A DNA stretch of 25,580 nt from JAPLGZ01 sp038225095 (GCA_038225095.1 JBBREZ010000029.1:1-25580), one strand, 5' to 3'. Counted from the first letter of the stretch, positions 7,548 through 14,471 are shown. The notes: generated by a model from the sequence alone, not told the origin. Program-made: numbers and translations.

Positions 7548-8345
7548 TCAATTGCTGGTCTTACTTAAATCGGCCTTCGTCAAGGCCGGATTCACTTTAA
7601 CCATCTCTCGATGTAGCCACGCCGTAAATTTATCGTCGGTCACTACCCGCACCGGCGCCATCATACTCCAGTGGCTCAAACCACATAATTCTGAGCAACG
7701 CACCTTCATCTGTTCGCCCTGTTTCGCAGTTAACAGGTATTCTTCACTCGTCATAATCGGCGTAAAATCCAGGTGAGTCGCCAGACCAGGCACAGCATCC
7801 TGCTTGACGCGAAATTCCGCCACAAAAAACGAGTGAATCACATCCTTAGAATCCAGGTCAATATGGACCCGTTGATTCACCGGCAACATTAAGGTGTCAC
7901 TGATCACGCCGCCGGCATACTCAAACTGCCATTGCCATTGTTGGGCATGCGCTTTGATCACGACTTCGTTTGGTTCTTGACGTGTGATATCTTGGAGCGT
8001 CTTGAAGCCAATAAAGGCAAAGATTACCACCAGAATCAACGGAATCACAGTCCAAGCGATTTCGATTGTTGTGCTACCCTCAATATGTTCACCATCAGAA
8101 TCATCGCCTTCACGCCGGCGAAAAACGACAATCGAATAGACCATCAGGACGATGATTAACGCGAACAGGAAGGAAAGCACCATCATGTGCAACCCAAAAA
8201 GCCAGTCAATCGTTAGCGCTTCGATACTGGCCTGCACGGGCATGGGCAAGACACGCGCCAATACAAAATACAAAAGCACGGTTACAATCGCAACCAGCAC
8301 CCCAACAATAATGAAGTGGCGCGGGTGGGTAGATGTCTTAGGCAT
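7548..8345 (-). CDS. coxB: cytochrome c oxidase subunit II
   Basis: This 265-residue subunit receives electrons from cytochrome c or a copper protein through a binuclear CuA site. Three hydrophobic segments (about 11-31, 50-75, 95-117) precede a cupredoxin domain. CuA ligands are H171 (DVIHSFF) and C217, E219, C221, H225 and M228 in RCSELCGLSHWSMM. The conserved aromatic patch is QQWQWQFEY (about 135-143). No CxxCH haem motif follows, so this is not a caa3-type fused subunit. GAGGAG lies about 11 bases before the ATG. The gene is 110 bases downstream of a smaller protein that matches its membrane half. Confidence 0.96.
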   Translation of the reverse strand: MPKTSTHPRHFIIVGVLVAIVTVLLYFVLARVLPMPVQASIEALTIDWLFGLHMMVLSFLFALIIVLMVYSIVVFRRREGDDSDGEHIEGSTTIEIAWTVIPLILVVIFAFIGFKTLQDITRQEPNEVVIKAHAQQWQWQFEYAGGVISDTLMLPVNQRVHIDLDSKDVIHSFFVAEFRVKQDAVPGLATHLDFTPIMTSEEYLLTAKQGEQMKVRCSELCGLSHWSMMAPVRVVTDDKFTAWLHREMVKVNPALTKADLSKTSN

Positions 8346-8368
8346 ACGGTTTAATGCTCCTCTATCTT

Positions 8369-8386
8369 TTGTTCTATAACGAACAA
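8369..8386. promoter_or_regulatory. 6-6-6 inverted repeat in the coxB leader
   Basis: TTGTTC-TATAAC-GAACAA is a perfect dyad with a 6-base spacer, placed 25-40 bases before the coxB start. It lies just downstream of a possible minus-strand TATAAT at 8402-8407, so it could be an operator or a small leader hairpin. Confidence 0.35.
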
Positions 8387-8401
8387 CAAGCGCTTTTATA
8401 C

Positions 8402-8407
8402 ATTATA
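8402..8407 (-). promoter_or_regulatory. possible internal -10 box for coxB
   Basis: The minus strand reads TTGTATAATG, containing a perfect TATAAT about 57 bases before the coxB start. The nearest -35-like hexamer, TTGCAT (8428-8433), is 20 bases away, which is too far for a good promoter. It may allow coxB expression separate from the upstream gene. Confidence 0.3.
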
Positions 8408-8455
8408 CAACTTTGGCGAAAAACGTGCATGCAACGATCCGCCTGTTGTGTGCAG

Positions 8456-8851
8456 CTAGGAAAATCGCAGACTTGCCCATACTTGATAACTGGCGAAGGC
8501 AAGCCCAAGGGTCATTAAGAGCGGCAAAACGGTCCAGAAAACCTCAGACCAAAAATTAAGTTTAAAATTGCCTAGCTCATGATTGGCCGCTCCATCGCTC
8601 CCGTCTGCGCCATGCTGCGGTCGGCGTAACATACGTACGGTTGAGCCAACTACCATTAACTGGATCAGCACAAAGAGTGCTAAACAGGCGAGCGCAGCTA
8701 TTTGGAAACGCACGCCTGATCCTTTTCCAAACATGGTCATGGCAGGCAAGCTAATCAGGCTAGTGGGCACGTAACTGAAAAAAAGCCAAAGAATGACACT
8801 GAGCAGTGTCACAATACTCAAAATCCAGCTTGGCGAGGTCATTTTTTGCAT
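8456..8851 (-). CDS. three-TM protein resembling the membrane half of oxidase subunit II, no CuA domain
   Basis: This 131-residue protein has three hydrophobic segments (about 8-28, 50-76, 104-126), with the same spacing as the membrane part of CoxB encoded downstream. Around the third helix both proteins share a pattern: a basic cluster (MLRRP here, VFRRR in CoxB), a Gly/Asp/Ser/His-rich loop, then FWTVLPLL here against AWTVIPLI in CoxB. The protein stops where the CuA cupredoxin domain would begin. The ATG at 8849-8851 is chosen because GGAG lies just upstream and a strong promoter (8870-8898) starts transcription about a dozen bases before it. The upstream ATG at 8914 lies before that promoter. 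It leads the oxidase operon, so a role as an accessory subunit is inferred; the function is unknown. Confidence 0.65.
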   Translation of the reverse strand: MQKMTSPSWILSIVTLLSVILWLFFSYVPTSLISLPAMTMFGKGSGVRFQIAALACLALFVLIQLMVVGSTVRMLRRPQHGADGSDGAANHELGNFKLNFWSEVFWTVLPLLMTLGLAFASYQVWASLRFS

Positions 8852-8869
8852 ATGGCTCCAGTACCTATG

Positions 8870-8898
8870 ATTGTACCAAACTTCACAAGGTCTGTCAA
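8870..8898 (-). promoter_or_regulatory. sigma70-type promoter of the cytochrome oxidase operon
   Basis: On the minus strand TTGACA (8893-8898) is followed by exactly 17 bases and TACAAT (8870-8875). Transcription would begin near 8863, leaving a leader of about a dozen bases with the ribosome site GGAG. No terminator is seen between here and coxB, so this is probably the main promoter for the whole block. Confidence 0.8.
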
Positions 8899-8951
8899 AG
8901 CCCACTATCACCATTCTATTGCTTGCGCGCCGCTAATCGTAGCCCTTTTGT

Positions 8952-8969
8952 TGGCTAAAATTTTAGCCA
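8952..8969. promoter_or_regulatory. 18-bp perfect palindrome in the divergent intergenic region
   Basis: TGGCTAAAATTTTAGCCA is a perfect dyad with no spacer. It lies 54 bases upstream of the oxidase promoter's -35 box and 94 bases from the regulator's -35 box. The position suits an activator site for the oxidase operon. The binding protein is unknown. Confidence 0.5.
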
Positions 8970-9040
8970 TGAACGAACTGAACAGACTTCAAAGTCAGTT
9001 GATTCGTACATAGGCTACTCCCTTTATATTTCATTCTTAT

Positions 9041-9055
9041 CTAGAACCAATCTAA
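9041..9055. promoter_or_regulatory. upstream Fur/PerR-type operator candidate
   Basis: Read on the minus strand this site is TTAGATTGGTTCTAG, matching the downstream site TTAGAATGGTTCTAA at 13 of 15 positions. It ends 7 bases before the -35 box. The 7-1-7 layout follows PerR/Fur boxes (TTATAATNATTATAA) in shape, though not in every base. Confidence 0.55.
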
Positions 9056-9062
9056 ATAGGAA

Positions 9063-9091
9063 TTGACAACTTATATTTCTTTCTTTATAAT
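9063..9091 (+). promoter_or_regulatory. consensus sigma70 promoter of the PerR-like/ATPase operon
   Basis: TTGACA (9063-9068), a 17-base spacer and TATAAT (9086-9091) form a perfect consensus promoter. The start point would be near 9098. Such a strong promoter needs a tight repressor, which fits the operator-like dyads on each side. Confidence 0.9.
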
Positions 9092-9101
9092 ATCCATATA
9101 T

Positions 9102-9116
9102 TTAGAATGGTTCTAA
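9102..9116. promoter_or_regulatory. downstream Fur/PerR-type operator candidate
   Basis: TTAGAAT-G-GTTCTAA is a 7-1-7 dyad with 6 of 7 pairs matching. It lies at about +4 to +18 of the predicted transcript, where a bound repressor would block early elongation. Its centre is 61 bp from that of the upstream copy. Confidence 0.6.
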
Positions 9117-9143
9117 TTTGTTTGATTACTTTAAGGGAATATT

Positions 9144-9647
9144 ATGGCAAAACTGGATCTCTTTATCAAAGCACTGCAACAAGCGGGCCACCGCATCACA
9201 CCGCAACGGCGTGCCATCTGTGACTATCTATCAACTACCGACCAACACCCAACGCCTTATCAGGTTTTTGCCGACATTTCCAGTCAATATCCAGAGATCA
9301 GTCGGGCTACAGTCTACAACACACTAAATACGTTACAAAGCCTGGGGGCCATTGTCGAAATTAATTTCGGTGAAGATCATAAACATTACGACACAAATGG
9401 GACGCCCCATATCAATTTAATCTGTCTCCGTTGCCACCAAATCTTCGATTATGTGGATGGCGCACGCGGGGACGAGTGGGCAACCGGCGATCTGCAAGCT
9501 AGAGTAAGGACAGAGATGGGGTTTCAGCCGGTCGCCACGAAAATCGATGTGCTTGGCTTTTGTCAAACCTGTCAAGAACAACGCAAAGCTGAGATCCGGC
9601 AACAATGGAGCCATCAGCCTAGAGAGGAAGGAGGGAATCAAGCATGA
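9144..9647 (+). CDS. Fur-family regulator, PerR-like
   Basis: This 167-residue winged-helix repressor has a DNA-recognition segment SRATVYNTL (about 53-61) and two structural zinc pairs, C94-x2-C97 and C140-x2-C143. Aligned by spacing to Bacillus PerR, the regulatory metal ligands correspond to H35 (HPT), D83, H89, N91 and D102. An Asp at the last position is the PerR type; Fur has Glu there. The PerR ligand His93 is replaced by Asn91 here. AAGGGA lies 5 bases before the ATG. The gene has a consensus promoter between two Fur-box-like dyads, so autoregulation is likely. It overlaps the ATPase gene by 4 bases (ATGA). The family is certain; whether it senses peroxide, iron or another metal is inferred. 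Confidence 0.9.
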   Translation: MAKLDLFIKALQQAGHRITPQRRAICDYLSTTDQHPTPYQVFADISSQYPEISRATVYNTLNTLQSLGAIVEINFGEDHKHYDTNGTPHINLICLRCHQIFDYVDGARGDEWATGDLQARVRTEMGFQPVATKIDVLGFCQTCQEQRKAEIRQQWSHQPREEGGNQA

Positions 9648-11677
9648 CGACACAATCTGTGAATCAGGCTTTTCCAATCGCGTCGTTAAAACAAACGGCG
9701 GGCAGCGCTAAAATCTTTACGCTTTGGCGTTCTAATCTTGAGCTAATTCTAGCCATCATCACTCTGCTCGCCCTGTTGATTGGCTGGCTAGGCGGCAGGA
9801 ATGGCTATTTATCAACCGGAGCCATTACTGTGGCAGCGGTGATCGCCTTTGCCGCAGGTGGCTATTCGGGCCTGATGGGTGCGGTTCAACAAGCCAAAGC
9901 GGGTAAACTAGACATCGATTTTCTGATGATTACGGCGGCCTTAGGCGCGGCAGCGATTGGTGACTGGAAAGAAGGGGCGCTTTTACTCCTTCTGTTTACG
10001 TTGAGTGGCGCACTCGAACATTTTGCAATGGAGCGCACGCGCAAGGCGATTGAAGCATTGGCCGTGTTACGGCCAGATACAGCTCGCGTCCGACGTGATA
10101 GCGAAGAAATCACATTACCGGTGGAGCAATTGAAAATTGGCGATATTGTCCTGGTGCATCCTGGGGAGCGCTTGCCGGTCGATGGGGTCGTGGTTCAGGG
10201 GGATAGCACCGTTGATCAAAGTCCAATTACCGGGGAAAGCATTCCTATTCACAAAACCCCGGCCGATCTGGTCTATGCGGGGTCGATTAATGGCAGCGGG
10301 GCGCTAGAAATCGAAGTGAGTAAACCGGCGTCAGAAAGCACGCTGAGTAAGATCATCAACCTGGTGGAAGAAGCGCGCCAGAACTCGACGCCAGCGCAAC
10401 AGTTTATCGATCGCTTTAGCCAGCCCTATACGTACGCGGTGATCAGCGCCACCTTATTGGCGATCATTGTGCCGGTGCTCTTTGGTCACGAATTGTTTAG
10501 CGCCACGCTCTATCGGGCAATGACGCTGCTGGTAGTTGCCAGCCCTTGCGCCTTGATCATCAGCACGCCAGCCAGTGTGCTCAGTGCGATCGCCGCCGCC
10601 GCTCGTGGGGGTGTCCTTTTCAAAGGGGGAGCTTATCTGGAAAAAATTTCCGAGCTCAAGATCGTAGCCTTTGACAAAACGGGCACATTGACGCACGGCA
10701 AGCCAGTGGTCACCGATGTTCGACCCCTGAGTGGTTATACTGAACATGATGTGCTACGGCTGGCGGCCAACGCCGAAACGTTGAGTGAACATCACATTGG
10801 GCATGCCATCATCGAAAAAGCGAAAGAACTCGGGATCGCACAGGAAGCGCCGGTCAAATTTCAAGCGCTACCTGGTCATGGCATCCAGGCCACTTTCGAC
10901 CGTGGCGCGGAGAGTGAGACGATCTATATCGGCAACGATAAGCTCTTTATGGATGAACAAATGGATATTTCGCCGGCCATCCGCTTGATCGGGCGCGCCC
11001 TGCAAGAACAGGGAAAAACGGTTATGCTCGTGGTCCGGCGCAGCACAGTTGAAGATACGCTTGGTGATACACGCGACTGGGAAATCGTTGGTTATATTGC
11101 GGTCGCCGACACGTTGCGCCCCGAAGCGCCCATCGCAATTAGGGCTTTACGTGCACTGGGGATCAAGCGCATTGTCATGCTCACCGGCGATAATAAAGCG
11201 GTGGCCACAGCGATTGCCCAGAGTGCTGGCATTGATGAGGTCTATAGCGATCTATTGCCCGAACAAAAAGTGGATGTTCTGCATAAGTTGGTCAAAGAAG
11301 GTAAAACAGCCATGATTGGCGATGGCGTGAATGATGCGCCGGCGCTGGCTACCGCGCACGTTGGCATTGCGATGGGCGTCGGTGGCACGGATGTGGCACT
11401 CGAAACGGCGGATGTGGTGTTGATGGCAAGTGATCTGGCTCAATTATCCTTCATGCTTGACCTCAGCCGCCGTGCACAACGGATTGTCCGCCAGAATGTG
11501 ATCTTTGCGGTTGGCGTAATTATTTGTCTGGTGCTGGCGACAATTGTGCTACCACTTGTCATACGTGGCTTTGTGATGCCGCTGCCATTGGGCGTTGTCG
11601 GCCATGAAGGCAGTACATTGCTAGTGGTGACCAATGGTCTGCGGATGTTGACCACGCGGCCTGGTAAGCGTCATTAG
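9644..11677 (+). CDS. P1B-4-type heavy-metal-efflux ATPase (probable Fe(II)/Co(II)/Zn(II))
   Basis: This 677-residue membrane pump has all the P-type ATPase landmarks: TGES (T196), the membrane metal motif S300-P301-C302, the phosphorylated D344 in DKTGT, TGD at 514-516 and GDGVND at 559-564. The last membrane region has H654-E-G-S-T. SPC together with HEGxT defines subgroup P1B-4, which exports Fe(II), Co(II) and related ions. There is no N-terminal CxxC metal-binding domain, as usual for that subgroup. The nucleotide-domain HP motif reads S-E-H383-H384, with His in place of Pro. The start is fixed by the ATGA overlap with the PerR-like gene. Bacillus PerR controls a P1B-4 iron exporter (PfeT), so iron efflux is the favoured substrate guess. 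Confidence 0.9.
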   Translation: MTTQSVNQAFPIASLKQTAGSAKIFTLWRSNLELILAIITLLALLIGWLGGRNGYLSTGAITVAAVIAFAAGGYSGLMGAVQQAKAGKLDIDFLMITAALGAAAIGDWKEGALLLLLFTLSGALEHFAMERTRKAIEALAVLRPDTARVRRDSEEITLPVEQLKIGDIVLVHPGERLPVDGVVVQGDSTVDQSPITGESIPIHKTPADLVYAGSINGSGALEIEVSKPASESTLSKIINLVEEARQNSTPAQQFIDRFSQPYTYAVISATLLAIIVPVLFGHELFSATLYRAMTLLVVASPCALIISTPASVLSAIAAAARGGVLFKGGAYLEKISELKIVAFDKTGTLTHGKPVVTDVRPLSGYTEHDVLRLAANAETLSEHHIGHAIIEKAKELGIAQEAPVKFQALPGHGIQATFDRGAESETIYIGNDKLFMDEQMDISPAIRLIGRALQEQGKTVMLVVRRSTVEDTLGDTRDWEIVGYIAVADTLRPEAPIAIRALRALGIKRIVMLTGDNKAVATAIAQSAGIDEVYSDLLPEQKVDVLHKLVKEGKTAMIGDGVNDAPALATAHVGIAMGVGGTDVALETADVVLMASDLAQLSFMLDLSRRAQRIVRQNVIFAVGVIICLVLATIVLPLVIRGFVMPLPLGVVGHEGSTLLVVTNGLRMLTTRPGKRH

Positions 11678-11700
11678 CCGAGTTTACGCAGTTGGCTTGT

Positions 11701-11765
11701 AACGTGCTGGGGACGGACCAGCAAGCTCGGTATTGGCTAAGCTTGGTCGCTGTCCCCAGCACGTT
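11701..11765. repeat. imperfect dyad downstream of the ATPase gene
   Basis: AACGTGCTGGGGAC (11701-11714) pairs exactly with 11752-11765. Weaker inner pairing involves GCAAGCT and AGCTTGGT. It starts 23 bases after the ATPase stop and may be the first part of a double terminator or a palindromic repeat. Confidence 0.55.
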
Positions 11766-11790
11766 TAACCCGCTCTCGGCGTAAGCCCTG

Positions 11791-11832
11791 AAAATAAATG
11801 AGGGACGCATTCTGGCGTCCCTCATTTATTTT
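11791..11832. terminator. bidirectional terminator, 18-bp perfect stem
   Basis: Bases 11791-11808 are the reverse complement of 11815-11832, with a 6-base loop (ATTCTG). The stem has A-rich and T-rich ends around AGGGACGC, so it works both for the ATPase transcript (+) and for the BNR-protein transcript (-), whose stop is 19 bases away. Confidence 0.88.
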
Positions 11833-11850
11833 CATTGCGCTTGCCTAATC

Positions 11851-13140
11851 TTACTGGATCGAGTGCGTATAGACGCCGTCCGCCGTGTTAAGCCAGAGGA
11901 CACCTGGATTGCTTTCGGTAAACAACAGACCTGTGACAGCCGTGCTATCGTAGGGCGTACCAGTAACTTTATTCCAGTGCTTCTCAGCGACTGGCTTGCT
12001 GTACAAACCGCGTACGGTGGCTAGGTAGAACTGGTTGTTCGGGTGATGGACAATGTCGTTCAAGTCAGCCGAGTCAGCAACGCCACTGGTAATCACATCT
12101 TGCAAACCATCCGTGGTAAATTTCCAGTCTACACCGTAATTCTCGGTGGTCCAGACGCCTTTTGGCTCGACAAAACCAACCAGCCCTTCGATGAACGGAT
12201 CAGCCGTGATAGCGGTCATGCCCCACGATGCCGGTTCAACTTTCGGCGTCAGACGCACCCAGGTTTTGCCTTGATCATTGGTAAAGGCAACGACGCCACT
12301 GCCATCAGCGGAAATCCCGCCAGCGAAGATCTGATCCCAGTTCGCCTTGTCCGGCTGTGGCTTGCCCAAGAGCGAGGCAGCCGTCATATCGACCACGTGA
12401 TAGGTATCCCACAATAGCTCAGTTGACGAATCGGGTTTAGCCGTCCAGGTTTGGCCGCCATTCGTCGTTACATAAGGCACTTTGCAATCGGCGGCAAACA
12501 GGCTATTGGGATCACCCTGGTGCGACAAAAGCGGGCGTTTATTATTGCTGTCTGGCAACGCCACCCAGGTCAGGCCACCATTCGTGGATTTATACATGGG
12601 TTCGTTCGCTGTACTTTGTAGGTCGCAATCTGTTCCTACACCACTATAGAGTACATTCGGATCGGCGGCATTCATGATGAAATCATCGACTTTGGGCGAG
12701 CTTGTCACCAAGTTCCAGGTTGCGCCGTCATCAGGCGAACGATAAAGCTCATTCTCGGTTGTATAGCCATAAATAACATTACTCAGGCGATCACCGATCA
12801 CCTTCTTCAGGCGGTGACCATTCGCAAACGCAGTATCCGAAGGCGCTGTAGTCGGTGTGGCAGTCGGTGTGGCGGCCGGTGTAGCGGTCGGCGCAACATA
12901 GTAGGGCGTCGCCGTCGGATAAAAGTGCGGCCGATGGGGGGGACGGTGCACAGGCGTCGGCCGTGGGACGGTGCCATGCGGCGTCGGCCGTGGGCTAATC
13001 GTCGCATAATAGGCCATATTTTCGTCGGAAGCTGCATGGGCTGTCCAGGAAAAACCTACAGAGAGCGCCATGGCTGGTACAATGACCAATGCCACGATCA
13101 ATGCAGGCAAAAACAAAAATGTACGAAATAGTCGATTCAC
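11851..13140 (-). CDS. secreted BNR/Asp-box beta-propeller protein
   Basis: This 429-residue protein has a signal peptide (about 1-37, ending TAHAAS). A Pro/Thr/His-rich linker follows (about 49-100, with RPTP, HRPPHRP and PTATPTATP motifs), then a repeat domain. Asp-box repeats of the S/T-x-D/N-x-G-x-T-W type begin at S135, S185, T226 and T287, with a degenerate one at T332, as in sialidase- or Vps10-like propellers. Two cysteines (C172, C219) could pair. No catalytic residues of a sialidase are evident, so a binding or surface role is more likely than hydrolysis. The start is GTG with GGAGGA 5 bases upstream; no ATG fits. It is a single-gene unit between a terminator and a repeat block. Confidence 0.75.
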   Translation of the reverse strand: MNRLFRTFLFLPALIVALVIVPAMALSVGFSWTAHAASDENMAYYATISPRPTPHGTVPRPTPVHRPPHRPHFYPTATPYYVAPTATPAATPTATPTTAPSDTAFANGHRLKKVIGDRLSNVIYGYTTENELYRSPDDGATWNLVTSSPKVDDFIMNAADPNVLYSGVGTDCDLQSTANEPMYKSTNGGLTWVALPDSNNKRPLLSHQGDPNSLFAADCKVPYVTTNGGQTWTAKPDSSTELLWDTYHVVDMTAASLLGKPQPDKANWDQIFAGGISADGSGVVAFTNDQGKTWVRLTPKVEPASWGMTAITADPFIEGLVGFVEPKGVWTTENYGVDWKFTTDGLQDVITSGVADSADLNDIVHHPNNQFYLATVRGLYSKPVAEKHWNKVTGTPYDSTAVTGLLFTESNPGVLWLNTADGVYTHSIQ

Positions 13141-13178
13141 GTGATTCCTCCAGATAAAAAATTTATTGTCCGGTAAGT

Positions 13179-13311
13179 GTAACTACTCACCCCACCCCGC
13201 CCCAGTTTAGGAGGGGAGCTGTCACGGGACAGAAGAAGCTGCTTGGTCTATCCCTCATCAGTCCCCCTCCCCAGTTTGGCAAGGGGTAGGGTGAGGTGGC
13301 TTAGTAGTTAC
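13179..13311. repeat. C/G-rich extragenic dyad element with 9-bp terminal inverted repeats
   Basis: GTAACTACT (13179-13187) pairs with AGTAGTTAC (13303-13311). Just inside are CTCACCCC on the left and GGGTGAGG on the right, with further CCCC/GGGG blocks between. The same CTCACCCC...GGGGTGAGG theme occurs at 18168-18230 and in weaker form near 105-160. It has no coding content. Confidence 0.55.
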
Positions 13312-13623
13312 CAGTAAGTTTACAGTTGGCTCAGCTTATGCCCCACGGCGCCTTATGGAGCATAAGCGACCCATTGATAGTTCGCTCTACTGCTGCGACA
13401 TTTTGCGTGATTGGCAAAAAAGTGCTTGGCAGCTACAGCGAACATATCGGTTTCTACAAATGATGACGAAAGAAAATTGGTTAAGTAACGGTCAGGTTGA
13501 AAATTAGTGGTAAAAATTTTCAACTAATCGATAGGCGCGGTTCAACCGCGTGCAGCATTGCGAGAAGATGCCACGGTACAGAGACACAGGCTGCCCCGTG
13601 CAGCATATTCGACCCAGATTGGT

Positions 13624-13652
13624 TTGAAATTTCGGTAAACGACAGGTATACT
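13624..13652 (+). promoter_or_regulatory. sigma70-type promoter of peptide deformylase
   Basis: TTGAAA (13624-13629), a 17-base spacer and TATACT (13647-13652) give a near-consensus promoter. Transcription would begin near 13659, about 37 bases before the start codon. Confidence 0.75.
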
Positions 13653-13695
13653 TTATCCAGTTGAAAATGAATAGAGATTGACGAGCGAGGAAGCG

Positions 13696-14265
13696 ATGGA
13701 AGTATTAAAAATTGTAACAGTTGGCAATGCCAGCGACGGCATACTGATGAAACCAGCGGCACGGGTGCGCGACTTTGGGCCCGCATTGCACAAATTATTG
13801 GATGACATGTTGCACACCGTACGTGAAGCACCTGGCGTAGGCGTAGCCGCTCCCCAAGTTGGGGTTGATTTGCGCGCATCGGTGATCGAATACCCCGAGG
13901 ATGAAGAAGATCCGGAACATACCATGCGAGTGTATGAACTGATCAACCCCGAGATTATCAAAGCGAAAGGCTTGGAAGAGGGCCAAGAGGGTTGCCTGAG
14001 TATTCCGGGTATAGCGGCTGATGTGGATCGCGCAACCTATGTCTTAGTGCGCGCCCAAGACCGGTATGGCAAAGAATTTCGCATCAAGGCCTATGACTGG
14101 TTGGCCCGGATTTTCCAACACGAGATCGACCATTTACAAGGCGTGCTGATGACCGACAAGGCAAAACAGCTTTATCGCCTGCGTGAATTGCCAGATGGAA
14201 AGTTCGAAGCAGTACCGATCGAGGAAACCTTAACCGGCAAACCGAAAGCGAAAGCAATGGCTTAA
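13696..14265 (+). CDS. def: peptide deformylase
   Basis: This 189-residue metalloenzyme removes the N-formyl group from nascent proteins. All three family motifs are present: GVGVAAPQVG (motif 1, about 47-56), EGCLSIPG (motif 2, with C100 as metal ligand) and QHEIDHLQG (motif 3, with H142 and H146 as ligands and E143 catalytic). The acidic loop EYPEDEEDPEH (65-75) and the Lys-rich C-terminal tail are variable parts. The start is the ATG at 13696, with GAGG five bases upstream; an in-frame TTG at 13678 lacks such a site. The gene is monocistronic, with its own promoter, and is not next to fmt as in many bacteria. Confidence 0.95.
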   Translation: MEVLKIVTVGNASDGILMKPAARVRDFGPALHKLLDDMLHTVREAPGVGVAAPQVGVDLRASVIEYPEDEEDPEHTMRVYELINPEIIKAKGLEEGQEGCLSIPGIAADVDRATYVLVRAQDRYGKEFRIKAYDWLARIFQHEIDHLQGVLMTDKAKQLYRLRELPDGKFEAVPIEETLTGKPKAKAMA

Positions 14266-14316
14266 CGCTGTACGCGGCTGTCCAAGCAGCGTATGATGGC
14301 TTTCCGTATCGTCCAA

Positions 14317-14471
14317 AAAGTAACGCTTGAAAAGTGAGCTACCTAAGCCTAAAGGCGTTGGGCTTCCTACGGCACCCAGAGGGTACCCGACAGCTTGAAA
14401 GCGCTCCTCATGTCGGCCCGAAGGTGGGCTCCCTCTGGGAACCGTTGCGTGACTTTCTGCGGCTCCCGCAG
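14317..14471. ncRNA. candidate structured RNA or palindromic repeat cluster, family unknown
   Basis: An outer stem pairs AAAGTAACGC (14317-14326) with GCGTGACTTT (14447-14456), with one mismatch. An inner stem pairs 14369-14383 with 14431-14445: 4 bp, a 2-base internal loop, then 9 bp of CCCAGAGGG/CCCTCTGGG. Within it CCGACA/TGTCGG (14387-14392/14411-14416) and GCCC/GGGC (14416-14429) form further stems. A 6-bp hairpin CTGCGG-CTC-CCGCAG (14457-14471) follows directly. The strand is undecided because stems read the same on both, and no clear promoter was seen. Confidence 0.4.

Larger units (their letters stand above)
13141..13695. other. gene-free region with repeats and the peptide deformylase promoter
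   Basis: No gene is supported here. It contains the C/G-rich dyad element 13179-13311, a hairpin with arms GCTTATGC (13334-13341) and GCATAAGC (13360-13367), and a stem GTTGAAAATT (13496-13505) with AATTTTCAAC (13515-13524). A 7-1-7 palindrome CGCGGTTCAACCGCG lies at 13536-13550. CGTGCAGCAT is duplicated at 13549-13558 and 13597-13606. A promoter follows at 13624-13652. The minus-strand frame 13520-13879 runs antisense to the deformylase and is not protein-like. Confidence 0.65.

Noticed and set aside
7534..7551. TTG start for coxA giving a 630-residue protein
   Set aside because: The six extra codons contain the GAGGAGAGG ribosome site used by the ATG at 7533.
7548..8345. caa3-type subunit II with fused cytochrome c
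   Set aside because: No CxxCH haem motif is present; the protein ends soon after the CuA site.
8852..8914. Upstream ATG for the subunit II-like protein
   Set aside because: The TTGACA-17-TACAAT promoter lies downstream of that ATG, so the transcript would not include it.
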